Part shown: piece by piece, positions 28,665 to 39,200 of the stretch | Numbering within the stretch: the stretch's first letter is position 1 | Layout of the letters: each line of letters begins with the position of its first letter | Origin: Algoriphagus resistens | Lineage (GTDB): Bacteria; Bacteroidota; Bacteroidia; Cytophagales; Cyclobacteriaceae | DNA length: 64,000 bases | Direction: 5' to 3' | Assembly (NCBI RefSeq): GCF_001442615.1 | Contig: NZ_LMXN01000007.1 | Coordinates: forward strand, 62,001-126,000 | Translations under genes and position numbers: made by a program | The notes under the pieces: model-generated | What the model was told of the DNA's origin: nothing | Databases searched by the model: none | Seen by the model: the letters and a program-made list of their open reading frames with translations, nothing else

Positions 28665-29654
28665 TCAGCGGGGGATTTCGATGGATTGAATGAGTCCCTC
28701 CAATATCAAATCAGGAGAAACGCCTTCCATTTCCTTTTCCGGATTGAGGATGATCCTGTGACGCATCGCTGGGATTGCGGCTCTTTTGATATCCTCAGGA
28801 ATGACAAAATGCCTTCCGTCCATCGCCGCCATTGCTTGGGATGCCCGGAAAATAGCCAATGAAGCCCGCGGAGAAGCACCCGCATACAAGCTGGGATGGT
28901 TTCTTGTTTTGACTACCATGGTAGCTATGTAGTGTTGCAGCTTTTCTTCTACTGTGACCATAGAAGTCCATTGCTGAAACTGAATAGCTTCCTCTCCGGA
29001 AATCGCCGGAATGACGGTTGGCTCACTTTCCGTTTCGCCTCCCCTGTTTTTAAGGATCATGATTTCTTCCTCTAGACCGGGCAGCTCAAGGAGGATTTTG
29101 AATAGAAATCTGTCCAACTGTGCCTCAGGCAAGCGATAGGTTCCTTCTGAGTCAATAGGGTTCTGTGTAGCCAAAACCATAAATGGCTCAGCCATCGGAT
29201 AAGTGTTTCCATCCATTGTCACCTGACGTTCTTCCATCACCTCAAACATCGCTGATTGGGTTTTGGCAGGCGCACGGTTGATCTCGTCTATCAGAATAAT
29301 ATTGGAGAAGATAGGCCCTTTTTTGAATTCAAATGCTCCGGAAGTGAAAACCGAAGTTCCCAAAACATCCGCTGGCATCAGGTCTGGAGTAAACTGAATC
29401 CGGCTATACCCGGTATGGATGGATTTGGCAAACAATTTACTGGTAAGGGTTTTTGCTATACCGGGAACCCCTTCGAGCAGGATATGCCCCTTACTCAGCA
29501 ATGCTACGATTATGAGTTCAATCATTTCATCCTGACCTACGATGGTTTTTTTGATTTCCTGCCGGACTTTTTCAATTCCCTCCGCTATACGTTCTACCGG
29601 AGGACGGTTGCCAACGGGCATTCCACTATCCTGCGGATTGGAGATTTCTTCCAT
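28665..29654 (-). CDS. MoxR-family AAA+ ATPase
   Basis: 329 residues from the ATG at 29654; a TTG at 29681 would extend it by 9 but lies deeper inside the upstream gene. Walker A is EGVPGIAKT (61-69), Walker B LIDEINR (121-127), with sensor segment VLATQNPIDSEGTYRLPEAQ and a C-terminal lid (YAGASPRASLAIFRASQAMA). Cytoplasmic. MoxR ATPases remodel or activate vWA/DUF58 partners, one of which follows immediately. It overlaps the end of the DUF4350 gene by 29 nt. Confidence 0.96.
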   Translation of the reverse strand: MEEISNPQDSGMPVGNRPPVERIAEGIEKVRQEIKKTIVGQDEMIELIIVALLSKGHILLEGVPGIAKTLTSKLFAKSIHTGYSRIQFTPDLMPADVLGTSVFTSGAFEFKKGPIFSNIILIDEINRAPAKTQSAMFEVMEERQVTMDGNTYPMAEPFMVLATQNPIDSEGTYRLPEAQLDRFLFKILLELPGLEEEIMILKNRGGETESEPTVIPAISGEEAIQFQQWTSMVTVEEKLQHYIATMVVKTRNHPSLYAGASPRASLAIFRASQAMAAMDGRHFVIPEDIKRAAIPAMRHRIILNPEKEMEGVSPDLILEGLIQSIEIPR

Positions 29655-30849
29655 ATTCTTGTTTTGATTTAAAGTCTTCAATTAATTGGTCTATCCGCTG
29701 GATATCTTCAGCATCCAGCGGAGACTTCTCTTCCAGCTGGGACAGTTGTCGGATCAAGGTCTGCGTATCTTCCAGCGCAACTCCGCTTTTACTTGACAAT
29801 GAAACGGCCATCTCCTCCTTAGTTTCTACTTGTAGGTTGAAGGTTGTCCTACACTGGTACCAGAATAGTTTGAGTTGTAGCTGTCCCAGCTGCGACATAT
29901 CCTTACCGTTCAGGTAGATCGATGAGATCGTCTTGGCAAATTCCAGCGACTGGTTTTGTGGAGGGATTATGACTTTTATGGCTTTTTGCTTCCGTTTCCC
30001 TTCAAAAATCACCCACAACACTAGCAAAATCCAGCTGGCAAAATAGGCCGCTTTGAGATAGGGATTGTTCAACACTAAGTACAAAGGAGAGGAGTAGGTG
30101 ACTTTTCCTGTTTTGACGTAGTGATCCAGCAGGACGGGATGATCCAAATCCCAAGTACCCAAAACCTGTTCAGTGTACGCTTTATTGGTTTGGTTCAAAA
30201 GAAAATAATTGGAAAAGGCCTCTGGAAAGGCATGAAGTGTGATGAGCCCTTTTTTCTCCTTGAGTTGGATGAAATTTGGTTTCGATTCCAATGAGTCAAA
30301 ACTGCCTTTGTCCTGAATACTCCCCAATACTAGCACTGGAGCCCCGTCATTCCATTGGAAATATTCTCCATTATGAAATTGATCATAATTCACAGGTTCC
30401 GATAAAATCATGGGACCTTCCAAACTAAGGGAAAATATCCGCTCTGCTTCCAAAACCTCAGGAAGGACTTTTTCATCCAATCCAAGGCTATCCAGAAGTA
30501 CATCAGAGATAGTTGAAGCTGATATGAATAAATGCCCTCCATGCCTTACCCAATCCAACAATAGCGCACATTCATCAGGATCAGTCGCGAAGTAGTTGTT
30601 TATAAATACATAAGTAGCCTTATCTGGAGCTTCACGAAGCGACTCAAATGCCGGTGTATGCACTTCTTCCCAATCTCCGGATTGGTTCTTGACCAGATCA
30701 TAGAAAATTTTTGCACCTAAGGGACGGCTGTCATTTCGCTCATAGCTGGGCGACCAATCCACAGCAGGTGGACTGGAGTGGATCAGCAATAGAACTCCCA
30801 AAATCAGCAAAGAGAGCAGGGGCAACAGGATTTTTTGGCCTTGGCTCAT
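29626..30849 (-). CDS. DUF4350 domain membrane protein
   Basis: 407 residues. One N-terminal membrane segment (ILLPLLSLLILGVLLLIHSS) is followed by the DUF4350 domain (SRPLGAKIFYDLVKNQ, a GATase-like fold with VRHGGHLFISAS), then a second membrane segment (FASWILLVLWVIFEGKRKQ) and a helical tail. DUF4350 proteins are constant members of MoxR/DUF58/DUF4129 clusters. It overlaps the upstream DUF4129 gene by 4 bp (ATGA) and the MoxR gene downstream, showing tight operon packing. Function unknown. Confidence 0.88.
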   Translation of the reverse strand: MSQGQKILLPLLSLLILGVLLLIHSSPPAVDWSPSYERNDSRPLGAKIFYDLVKNQSGDWEEVHTPAFESLREAPDKATYVFINNYFATDPDECALLLDWVRHGGHLFISASTISDVLLDSLGLDEKVLPEVLEAERIFSLSLEGPMILSEPVNYDQFHNGEYFQWNDGAPVLVLGSIQDKGSFDSLESKPNFIQLKEKKGLITLHAFPEAFSNYFLLNQTNKAYTEQVLGTWDLDHPVLLDHYVKTGKVTYSSPLYLVLNNPYLKAAYFASWILLVLWVIFEGKRKQKAIKVIIPPQNQSLEFAKTISSIYLNGKDMSQLGQLQLKLFWYQCRTTFNLQVETKEEMAVSLSSKSGVALEDTQTLIRQLSQLEEKSPLDAEDIQRIDQLIEDFKSKQEYGRNLQSAG

Positions 30850-31640
30850 GACAGTTGGTCTAGCTTAGTAAAGGCTTTTTCAAACGCTCTGTAAGCAGTC
30901 AAGTCCACATCAAAATGTCCATACCAGACAACATTATAGATCCTGGTAACTTCGGTGAAAGACCCAAGAAATGGGGTATCCCGCAACTCCTTTTGATAGT
31001 CATGGTTAGTCTTGGAAGATTTCCACAGAATAAATTTCCGCTCGCTAAGTCGTTGCAACACTATAAGATAACGATACCGTAAGGCAAGTCGGAAATCCTG
31101 GCTTCTCAGTGCTTCTTCAGCAAGTTCTTTTAGATTGTCGCTTTTAATCAGGACTTCGTCAGCACTAGGGGATGAAAGTTGGGTTTTTCTGTCTCGGCTA
31201 CTGTCTGAACTGTATTTCATAGCGAGCCAGACGAGTAGTCCCAACAGCGCCAATAACAAAATATAGGGTGCCAGTTGGAAAAAACCTTTCCAAAACCCTG
31301 ATAACACAACACCATCCCAGAGACTTGCCAAAAACTTGTTCCACGTATTGTTAAACCACAGCTTTACACGCTGCAGCCAGTTTTTTTCCTGCAGGATTTC
31401 CTCATAAGAGAACTCCTCACGGGCAAGGTATTTTTTTTCATACCCTTCCTCGAATGTCCATGCCTTGTGATAGGAAAGATCCAGCGAATCCAACCCCTCT
31501 TTTAACGTGTCAAGAGATGGTTGAATATCCTGCCCTGTCAATGTTTGCCACTGGAACAAAAATAACAGAAGGGTTATCGGTCCAATCCTAGCCAAGTTCC
31601 TCGAGTTTTGCCTTAATTCCGGTTCTGTTTTTTTCTTCAT
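30846..31640 (-). CDS. DUF4129 domain membrane protein
   Basis: 264 residues from the ATG at 31640; the frame could also start at a TTG at 31649. There is an N-terminal signal-like segment (RIGPITLLLFLFQWQTLTG), a periplasmic stretch, a membrane segment (about 125-145, APYILLLALLGLLVWLAM) and the DUF4129 domain at the C-terminus (EALRSQDFRLALRYRYLIVL, TNHDYQKEL). DUF4129 is also found in transglutaminase-like proteins, but no transglutaminase domain is present. The start lies 53 nt inside the upstream gene, a long overlap. Confidence 0.85.
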   Translation of the reverse strand: MKKKTEPELRQNSRNLARIGPITLLLFLFQWQTLTGQDIQPSLDTLKEGLDSLDLSYHKAWTFEEGYEKKYLAREEFSYEEILQEKNWLQRVKLWFNNTWNKFLASLWDGVVLSGFWKGFFQLAPYILLLALLGLLVWLAMKYSSDSSRDRKTQLSSPSADEVLIKSDNLKELAEEALRSQDFRLALRYRYLIVLQRLSERKFILWKSSKTNHDYQKELRDTPFLGSFTEVTRIYNVVWYGHFDVDLTAYRAFEKAFTKLDQLS

Positions 31641-32418
31641 CCAGATCAAAATAAATCAAACCAAAGGCAATGGTCATAGGTACGGAAATCAGATTGCCTG
31701 CAGCTGAACTTATGGTAGCTAAAACCAAATAAAGAAAATCACCTGACATATCTGCATTACCTCCAGCGGCTGAGAAAAAAGATTTGGCGCCCATATAAAC
31801 ACTGCTTGGAATCTGAAATACGAAGGATATGATCATGAATACAATATAAATGACCAAAATAGTCCCAAAAGTAACCCACCAATAGCCCGAAACCAGTTTG
31901 AATGCCGCACGGATACTGTCCGTTTTTCCCAGATTTTGAAAACAAAAAACAGGAAAAACCAAAGTCATGGGAACCATAAAATAAAATCCGGGAATAATAA
32001 AAAATATAAACCCAAAAAATAGGATGAAAGCACTGATGACCGTGAGTAAAATGAGCTGGCCGGTTTTGGAGCGGGCTTCCTGAATGACAACTTCCTCTTG
32101 TACATTCCCTTTTGTGTCTATATAATTTTGCATTAAGGTATAAACCGTAGCCGATATCGAAGCATAAAAAAGCATACCTGAAAGCATCATTAGAAACATC
32201 ACCAAGAAAAAGCTAAATGGGTCAACAGTCATCCAGGATGATATATAGGCGTATTGATAAAGCCCGGCAAGCAACACTGACAACAAAAAGAAAACCCCCG
32301 ATGTCCTTATCAGCACATTCCAAAGTGGGGTTTTGTTGATTCTAAGTATAGTGAATGAATCGGAGATGATAGTTCCTAGTTCCCTCCGTTCTCTTAATTC
32401 GATGTAGGGCTGCTGCAT
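31588..32418 (-). CDS. multi-pass membrane protein of the MoxR operon
   Basis: 276 residues with about six membrane segments (for example LLSVLLAGLYQYAYI, ILFFGFIFFIIPGFYFMVP, LVIYIVFMIISFVFQIP, ISVPMTIAFGLIYFDL). The repeated pattern and the GFYFMVPMTLVFPVFCF segment recall membrane domains found beside glycerophosphodiesterases and in DUF975-like proteins. There are no catalytic motifs. It overlaps SpoIIM by 25 nt upstream and DUF4129 by 53 nt downstream. Such proteins are common at this place in Bacteroidota MoxR clusters; the role is unknown. Confidence 0.8.
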   Translation of the reverse strand: MQQPYIELRERRELGTIISDSFTILRINKTPLWNVLIRTSGVFFLLSVLLAGLYQYAYISSWMTVDPFSFFLVMFLMMLSGMLFYASISATVYTLMQNYIDTKGNVQEEVVIQEARSKTGQLILLTVISAFILFFGFIFFIIPGFYFMVPMTLVFPVFCFQNLGKTDSIRAAFKLVSGYWWVTFGTILVIYIVFMIISFVFQIPSSVYMGAKSFFSAAGGNADMSGDFLYLVLATISSAAGNLISVPMTIAFGLIYFDLDEEKNRTGIKAKLEELG

Positions 32419-33374
32419 AGGTTAGTCTTTTTGTATAGTTTGACTGGTAAATAAACATAATAAAATACGATCAGGCTTAGAGAGCCAAAAATGATCAGTA
32501 GGCTGAGGATGTCAGGCATTTGCGTAATTCGTGTGACAAAGGATTCCAAAACACCCGCAATTACAAAGAAAGGGATAGTACTCATTAAAATTTTCAACCC
32601 ATCTTTCATTCCTCGCCGGAAGGAATGCAAGCGACTGAATGTGCCCGGAAAAAGTATTCCGTTGCCCAGGACTAAGCCAGCACATCCTGCAATGACGATA
32701 ACGGAAATCTCAATTGTGCCATGAATCCAGATGCTACGGGCGGATTCCCAGAGAATACCATGCGCATGGAAAAAATATTGAAAGGAACCCAGCATCACCC
32801 CATTGTACATAAGTACGAGCAGCGTCCCAATACCAAGAAAAACACCGGCTACGAAAGCTGTGATTGCCACCCTGATGTTATTGACAGTGATTCCCAAAAA
32901 CATATCTACTTGGTTCATTTTTTTATACACAGCCATGGGGTCACCGGATTCTATATTGGCCAGGGTTTGGTTGACATAGTTGTCTCCGAGGATGGAGCGT
33001 ACAAAGGAAATGTCGGTTTGGGCTGAATAAGCTCCAATAAGCACAAAAAGCGTAAACACTAACACAGAAACACCAAGCTGGGGAAGGTATTTATAAAACA
33101 TCAGCGGGAAATCTTTTGTATAAAAATCTATCACTCCTTTGATTCCCATTTTTTTGTCACGATAAACTTCACGGTGATATTGGGATGCCAAGTGATTGAG
33201 GTAAGAGGTGACCTTGCCTTCCGGGAAAAATGTCCTGGCAAAATTGAGATCATCCGATATCTCCAAATACAGGTCTGCCAAATCAGAGGGGGACAAGGTA
33301 GTTTTCTTGGCAACATGCTGCTCAAAACCACTCCATTTGGCCTGGTTTTTCTTAATAAAAAGTGATTCTTTCAT
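32394..33374 (-). CDS. stage II sporulation protein M (SpoIIM) family membrane protein
   Basis: 326 residues. A soluble helical N-terminus (about 1-95, DLADLYLEISDDLNFARTFF) is followed by five or six membrane segments containing the SpoIIM/DUF95 signature (NNIRVAITAFVAGVFLGIGT, NGVMLGSF, HGTIEISVIVIAGCAGLVLG). This organism type does not sporulate; in Bacteroidota the family is a standard part of the MoxR-DUF58 cluster. It is the first gene of the leftward operon, divergent from an RDD gene across a 103-bp gap. Confidence 0.92.
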   Translation of the reverse strand: MKESLFIKKNQAKWSGFEQHVAKKTTLSPSDLADLYLEISDDLNFARTFFPEGKVTSYLNHLASQYHREVYRDKKMGIKGVIDFYTKDFPLMFYKYLPQLGVSVLVFTLFVLIGAYSAQTDISFVRSILGDNYVNQTLANIESGDPMAVYKKMNQVDMFLGITVNNIRVAITAFVAGVFLGIGTLLVLMYNGVMLGSFQYFFHAHGILWESARSIWIHGTIEISVIVIAGCAGLVLGNGILFPGTFSRLHSFRRGMKDGLKILMSTIPFFVIAGVLESFVTRITQMPDILSLLIIFGSLSLIVFYYVYLPVKLYKKTNLCSSPTSN

Positions 33375-33477
33375 TAGATTAAATAGTCTATCCTAAAACT
33401 ATTGAATTATTTCATTATATGACATGAGATAAGTATTTTTCCTGACAACTTTAATCTTCAAGAGACCAAGCCAAGCT

Positions 33478-34209
33478 ATGATGGAAGGGATTTATATCGA
33501 AACAGCTCAAAATATCCAAATCCAACAGCGTACGGCCACATTGGGGGACAGGATATTGGCACAAATCATCGATGGGTTTATAATGGGAATATATCTTGTG
33601 ATAGTTTCGATTACTGCATTTGGAATTTTAGATGTAGAAGAGGGTTCAATTGCCGTGATTACAATACTTGTTTTACCCTTTCTGGTATATCACCTACTGT
33701 TTGAAATATTCATGAATGGCCAGTCCATAGGAAAGTTAGCCATGGAGATCAGAGTAGTACAGCTCAATGGGACCAGAGCTTCGGTGAGTGGCTATCTTAT
33801 GCGTTGGTTGCTCCGACCGATAGATATTACGATCAGTTCTGGTGGAATTGCGATATTGAGCATACTCCTAGGAGGCAAAGGACAGCGACTTGGTGACATA
33901 GCAGGAGGGACAACAGTCATCTCTTTAAAACAGACAGCGGTTAAGAGGGAGGATTTACTGGTCCAAATCGAAGCCGGTCACCAACCCAAATATCCCCAAG
34001 TAATCAGTTTGACTGACTCCCAAATTACCCAGATCAAAAAGATAAGAGCGGAAGCACTAAAATCCCAGGATTTTGCCTTGCTCAAAAAGTTGGCAGAAAA
34101 AACAAGTACCCTACTTCAGGTCAGCTACGAAACAAAACCCCTTGCATTTATCGACCAGCTTATTCTTGATTATGAATATTTCGCCCAAAAAGAATATGGG
34201 GTTGCATAA
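33478..34209 (+). CDS. RDD family membrane protein
   Basis: 243 residues. The RDD signature opens the protein (RTATLGDRILAQIIDGFIMG), followed by three to four membrane segments and the second family motif (GQSIGKLAMEIRVVQLNG, RWLLRPIDI, QRLGDIAGGTTVI). A soluble C-terminal tail of about 90 residues follows. It is divergent from SpoIIM and shares its promoter region. RDD-SpoIIM-DUF58-MoxR neighbourhoods recur in Bacteroidota; the molecular role is unknown, though transport has been suggested for some RDD proteins. Confidence 0.92.
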   Translation: MMEGIYIETAQNIQIQQRTATLGDRILAQIIDGFIMGIYLVIVSITAFGILDVEEGSIAVITILVLPFLVYHLLFEIFMNGQSIGKLAMEIRVVQLNGTRASVSGYLMRWLLRPIDITISSGGIAILSILLGGKGQRLGDIAGGTTVISLKQTAVKREDLLVQIEAGHQPKYPQVISLTDSQITQIKKIRAEALKSQDFALLKKLAEKTSTLLQVSYETKPLAFIDQLILDYEYFAQKEYGVA

Positions 34210-34370
34210 AATGAAATCGAGCATGAAGCAGAACCTCACACACCGGGATGATTATAATGCATGCGAGATTCCATATGGCTTTTAAAAGACAACTTATAAA
34301 CAGATACAATAAAAACAGTTACATCTTTTTTCCAATTGTTAATTCTAAGCTGTTTTGTAGCTAGCCAGAG

Positions 34371-35921
34371 TTACTTTTTTGAATCCTTCGAAGCTAGCAC
34401 CTCAACCACAAACCGCTGATACCTGGTCATTGGATGAACTCTCTTGTCATTGACTTCAGCGATTATGTGAAGTTGCCCTATTGCATTTGACGGAAGCTGA
34501 ACCTGAACTTGGTTGCCTTCTGCCAATAATTTTGCTTCACCGGCATAAGTCCCCACCTCCTTGTAAATCCAGAATTTAGTTTCCAACTTATCCCCGTCCG
34601 GATCAAAAGTTTCCACAGCCAGGGTTAGACGTGCTCCAGCCTTTACTGAAGGCTGCTGTGTTCCGACTGTCTTCACCACAGGTGGATGATTTGCCTCAGC
34701 ATAATCCATCACACACCAATCTGCCCGTGCGGCAAAGTCCTCCTGAATCGCTTCCACCCAACGAATCTGGGGATAGGTAGCATCTAGGGTATCGGTAAAA
34801 GGATTGAAATCCATAACATCATCTCCATCTTCCCAGCGGTGAGGCTGCACGGCGGACTGAGCAAGTCGACCGCCCCAGCCACCCCAATCAGGATGCATCA
34901 GATTATCCAAGCCCACATCGATGAGATGTAAATATGCAGGAGAATCTCCCTCAGAAATAAAATCATACACGCCAAAAGTTCCCCACTGCGCGTTTTCAAG
35001 TTTGGTAGGATCTCCATGGATATGCTCATCGTCCCCTACCTGCTTTTGTCCATCTCCATAGCTATAGTATTGTCTTAGCAAAGATCCATGATTGTTTATG
35101 ATCTCCTCGCCCATGAATTTTCCTTCAAAAAGAAAATGCTGAGACTCAGGCACAGCATTTTTCCAGGCATAGGCAAAGCACCAGAATTGGCTGGAGTTAT
35201 AGAAAATCTTCAAATCCGGCCAGTTTGGGGCAATGTATTTTCTATAGGTAGCATCCTGATCCAAAATGGCATATAGTATGGCCTTTTCCGTCACTTTCTT
35301 ATATATACTTTCCCACTCCGGTTTTTCTCGATATTCATCCTCAATCGACTTCAAAGCGCGGGCAATGGTATTGGTTCCGCCCCAAACCTGCAGGTAAAGC
35401 TGCTCCATATTATCATCGAGCAGCTTTTTTTTGATAAAATCCGATCCTTCTGTATCTACTTCCATTTCCCCTTCGAAATCAATATTTCCCACTTTTACCA
35501 GGCTTCGAAGATGATCCGCTGTAGGAAATCCTTCGGCATGCTGGCTTAGCTTTGGGTAAATTTCCCCATACGCATCTAAAAGTGGATCCATCCATTCCAC
35601 CCCGGGCCATCTCAGATCCGTTTTTGCTCCATACATATTCTTCGTCATTTCCATTTCGGATGTAAAAAGCGTCCCTTCCCCATCACCTTTGTAATGCCAC
35701 ATGGAAGATGTGTAAATCAGGCCTTCGATCTGAAATTCATTGGCATAAAGAAGCATACGGATAAAAGAATCCACATCATCAATCTCTCCGTCGGTCGTAA
35801 CTATGGTGCGTGGTTTAACAGGGGCTTTTTGGGTTTCTTCTTGGACTTCCGTTTTGGGGCTGCAGGAAAAAAAAGTAAAAAGAACGAATGAAAAGAGCGT
35901 ATGCTTCGAAAGTGAAATCAC
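34371..35921 (-). CDS. DUF1593 lipoprotein (nucleoside-hydrolase-like, sugar-binding)
   Basis: 516 residues with a GTG start at 35921. The signal ends in FTFFSC (Cys20), so it is probably a lipoprotein. The N-terminal domain opens with IVTTDGEIDDVDSFIRML, an Asp-rich motif like the DxDxxxDD of nucleoside hydrolases, followed by LQVWGGTNTIARAL. After about residue 420 comes an Ig-like domain (VKAGARLTLAVETFDPDGDK). DUF1593 proteins are secreted and often lie in polysaccharide-use loci; the substrate is unknown. It is monocistronic here, divergent from the helicase gene. Confidence 0.88.
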   Translation of the reverse strand: MISLSKHTLFSFVLFTFFSCSPKTEVQEETQKAPVKPRTIVTTDGEIDDVDSFIRMLLYANEFQIEGLIYTSSMWHYKGDGEGTLFTSEMEMTKNMYGAKTDLRWPGVEWMDPLLDAYGEIYPKLSQHAEGFPTADHLRSLVKVGNIDFEGEMEVDTEGSDFIKKKLLDDNMEQLYLQVWGGTNTIARALKSIEDEYREKPEWESIYKKVTEKAILYAILDQDATYRKYIAPNWPDLKIFYNSSQFWCFAYAWKNAVPESQHFLFEGKFMGEEIINNHGSLLRQYYSYGDGQKQVGDDEHIHGDPTKLENAQWGTFGVYDFISEGDSPAYLHLIDVGLDNLMHPDWGGWGGRLAQSAVQPHRWEDGDDVMDFNPFTDTLDATYPQIRWVEAIQEDFAARADWCVMDYAEANHPPVVKTVGTQQPSVKAGARLTLAVETFDPDGDKLETKFWIYKEVGTYAGEAKLLAEGNQVQVQLPSNAIGQLHIIAEVNDKRVHPMTRYQRFVVEVLASKDSKK

Positions 35922-36225
35922 AGGTAATTGGGTTTAAGGTCTTAAAATCGGTATTTATTAAAAGTATCCAATTTTACTTCTCCAGGGCATTTTAGGACAA
36001 AGAATATCTTAAAATCCTTTGATCTGTTGACTTCTAGAATTAAAATCAGCTATTTTTTAGTTATAATTTCCAGTAGAAGTGCTGTAAGGAACTATTCCCA
36101 AAGTGTTAAACAACTTTAAACTATAGGTGAGTCCCGGATTGACGTTGTAAAATTTCTATAGCAAACTTTCAAATAACCCCCAATACTATTTGTGAGCAGA
36201 TTGAAAAAATGCCATTTTTAAATTA
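35922..36225. other. intergenic region between DUF1593 and helicase-fusion genes
   Basis: 304 bp of AT-rich sequence separating two divergent genes. I see no open frame, repeat or hairpin. A tactattt-g element near 36183-36191 loosely recalls a -7 box for the rightward gene but is too weak to call. Confidence 0.4.
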
Positions 36226-39200
36226 ATGATTAACAACAACTTGGAGGCTATCGTTTTTTTTGATTCAGAAATAGACCCAAACACCTATAAAGTTCTTGAT
36301 ATTGGAGGAACCTCTGGAGATGGGAAATCCTTCCATTATTCCACTCCTAATCGGTTTATAGATTTCCTGAAAGAGTATAAATATATATGCGGGCACAACA
36401 TTTTCGCCCATGATTTAAAATACTTAGGTAAGACCATCGCGCAGGCAGGCATTCCGGAGTCGAATTGTATTGACACCTTATACCTGTCTCCACTCCTTTT
36501 TCCAACTAAGCCTTATCATGCCTTATTAAAGGATGATAAACTTTTAACTGATGAGACAAACAATCCGCTGAATGATGCTATCAAAGTCAAAGATTTGTTT
36601 TTTGACGAAGTCGAGTCATTTAGAACTACTGACACCTATCTTCAGCAAATTATTTTTCTCTTACTCAGAGACAAACGAGAATTTCAAGGGTTCTTTAAGC
36701 TTATAGATTTCACTTGTGAAGATGAAAATGTAGAACCTCTAATCCGTCATCGATTTGAGGGCACCATTTGTCAGAGCATTTGTCTGGGAGAACTAATTAC
36801 AAATCACCCCATTCCATTGGCTTTTAGCTTGTCTCTCATTAATACTTTTAGCCAAAGCAAAAATCTCTTTTCCATTACCCCACCGTGGGTGTTGAGGAAT
36901 TTTCCCGATGTGGAGCGAATTATGTTTTTGCTCCGAAGCTCCCCTTGTAACGACAGCTGTCCCTATTGCAGTCAAGCGTTGGATATTTACCGGGGATTGA
37001 AACGCTTTTTTGGCTTTTCCTCTTTTCGATCCTATGGTGGAGAACCCTTGCAGGAAAAAGCCGTCCGAGCTGCTGTTGCTAATAAGTCCATATTAGCAGT
37101 TTTCCCAACAGGCGGAGGCAAATCCATTACTTTCCAGCTTCCTGCCCTGATCTATGGCGAATCATCCAGAGGATTGACAGTCGTAATTTCTCCACTTCAG
37201 TCACTCATGAAAGATCAGGTAGGCAACTTGGAAAAGACGGGAATTACAGAAGCTGTCACTATCAATGGACTTCTTGATCCGATAGAAAGGTCTAAATCCT
37301 TCGAGAGAGTGGAAGACGGATCTGCCTCAATTCTCTACATTTCTCCGGAGTCGCTACGTTCCAAGACAATTGAGCGCTTGATTTTGGGCAGAAATATCAG
37401 TCGTTTCGTAATCGATGAAGCCCACTGTTTTTCCTCATGGGGTCAGGACTTCAGGGTGGATTACCTCTACATTGGTGATTTCATCAAAAATATCCAGGAG
37501 AAGAAAAATCTAAGCTATCCGATTCCGGTTTCCTGCTTCACTGCAACTGCAAAGCAGAAAGTCATCGAAGATATCCGCGAGTATTTTAAGCGAAAGCTGA
37601 ATCTCAGTCTACAGCTTTTTACATCCCATGCTTCGCGAACCAACCTCCAATATCAGGTTTTTGAGAAAGGAAATGAAGAAGAAAAATATCAGGCACTCAG
37701 GGACTTAATTGAGCTAAAAAAGTGCCCCACTATCATCTATGTTTCCAGAACCCGAAAGGCTTATAAACTAGCCGAGCGTTTGTCGGCTGACGGCTATGAG
37801 TCCAAGCCCTACCATGGAAAAATGGACAAACAGGAAAAGTCAGAAAACCAAGATTCATTTGTCAATGGAAAAACCCAAATCATGGTTGCTACTTCCGCCT
37901 TCGGAATGGGTGTAGACAAGAAAGATGTGGGGATGGTGATTCATTATGAAATATCCGACTCACTCGAAAACTACATCCAAGAAGCAGGAAGAGCTGGCAG
38001 GGATGAAAATATTGTAGCAGGTTGTTTTGTGTTGTTCAACGAGGAAGATCTGGGCAAGCATTTTGTCCTTTTGAATCAAACCAAGCTGTCCATCAAAGAA
38101 ATCCAACAGGTATGGAAAGCAATCAAAGAGATAACTAAATTTCGATATTCTGTTTCCAACTCAGCCCTTGAAATAGCCAGAAAAGCAGGCTGGGATGACA
38201 ATGTGGTAGAAATAGAGACCAGAATAACTACGGCTATTGCCGCCTTGGAGGATGCCGGGTATCTGAAACGGAGACAAAACATGCCGAAGGTATTTGCCAA
38301 CAGCATTTTGGCAAAAAATGCCCAAGAGGCAATCGATAAAATTAACGGGTCCGAAAGATTTCAGGAAAGACAAAAAGAGCAGGGTGTCAGGATTATCAAA
38401 AAGTTATTTTCGAGTAAAAGCCGAAAACACTCCAATGACGAGGTGGCAGAGTCAAGGATAGATTACATCAGTGACCACTTGGGCATTGTCAAAGAGGAAG
38501 TAATTAATATCGTCACGCTACTCCGGGAAGAAAAAATATTAGCGGATGCAAAAGATCTTACAGCGTATATCAAACAGGGAGAAAATATTAACCGCTCCCT
38601 ACAACTGGCGGAAACATTCGGGAAAATTGAAAATCACTTACTTCCGATTTTTGAACAAGAAGAAAAGACCTTCCAAATCAAAGAGCTAAATGAGCAAATC
38701 GAAGCCGCGGGTATTGAAGAAGTCAGTCCCCAAAAGATCAAACTAATCCTCAATTTTTGGGCGATAAAAAACTGGATCAATCGCAAGGCAGATGCCTTTT
38801 CAAAAAATCACATCTCAATCATCAGTCTTCACTCTAAGGAAGTCCTCAAAGAAAAACTCCAAAAAAGACATGTTCTGGCCAAGTTTATTGTGGAGTATCT
38901 CTTCCAAAAAAAACCTATCAGCAGTGTAGATTTAACCTTCTTGAAGGAAGAGGTTTTGATCGAGTTTTCTGTTTTGGAACTTCTGCGTTCCTATGAAAAT
39001 AGCCAGAACCTTTTCAAACTGTCTGTTAGCTTGAATGACATTGAGGACACACTTTTTTACCTTTCAAAGATAGAAGCCCTCAAAATTGAAGGTGGTTTTT
39101 TGGTAGTCTATAACCGTTTGACTATCGAGCGGCTTGAACGAGACAATAAAAAACGCTTTACAAAAGATGATTATCAAAAGCTTCATCAGTTTTATGAAAA

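Noticed and set aside
29256..29672. 138-codon plus-strand frame opposite the MoxR gene
   Set aside because: MoxR on the minus strand is certain from its Walker motifs; the plus frame is an antisense shadow.
36946..36972. Radical SAM enzyme suggested by CxxxCxxC
   Set aside because: The motif sits between exonuclease and helicase domains and no SAM-domain barrel follows. A zinc or structural cluster is more likely.
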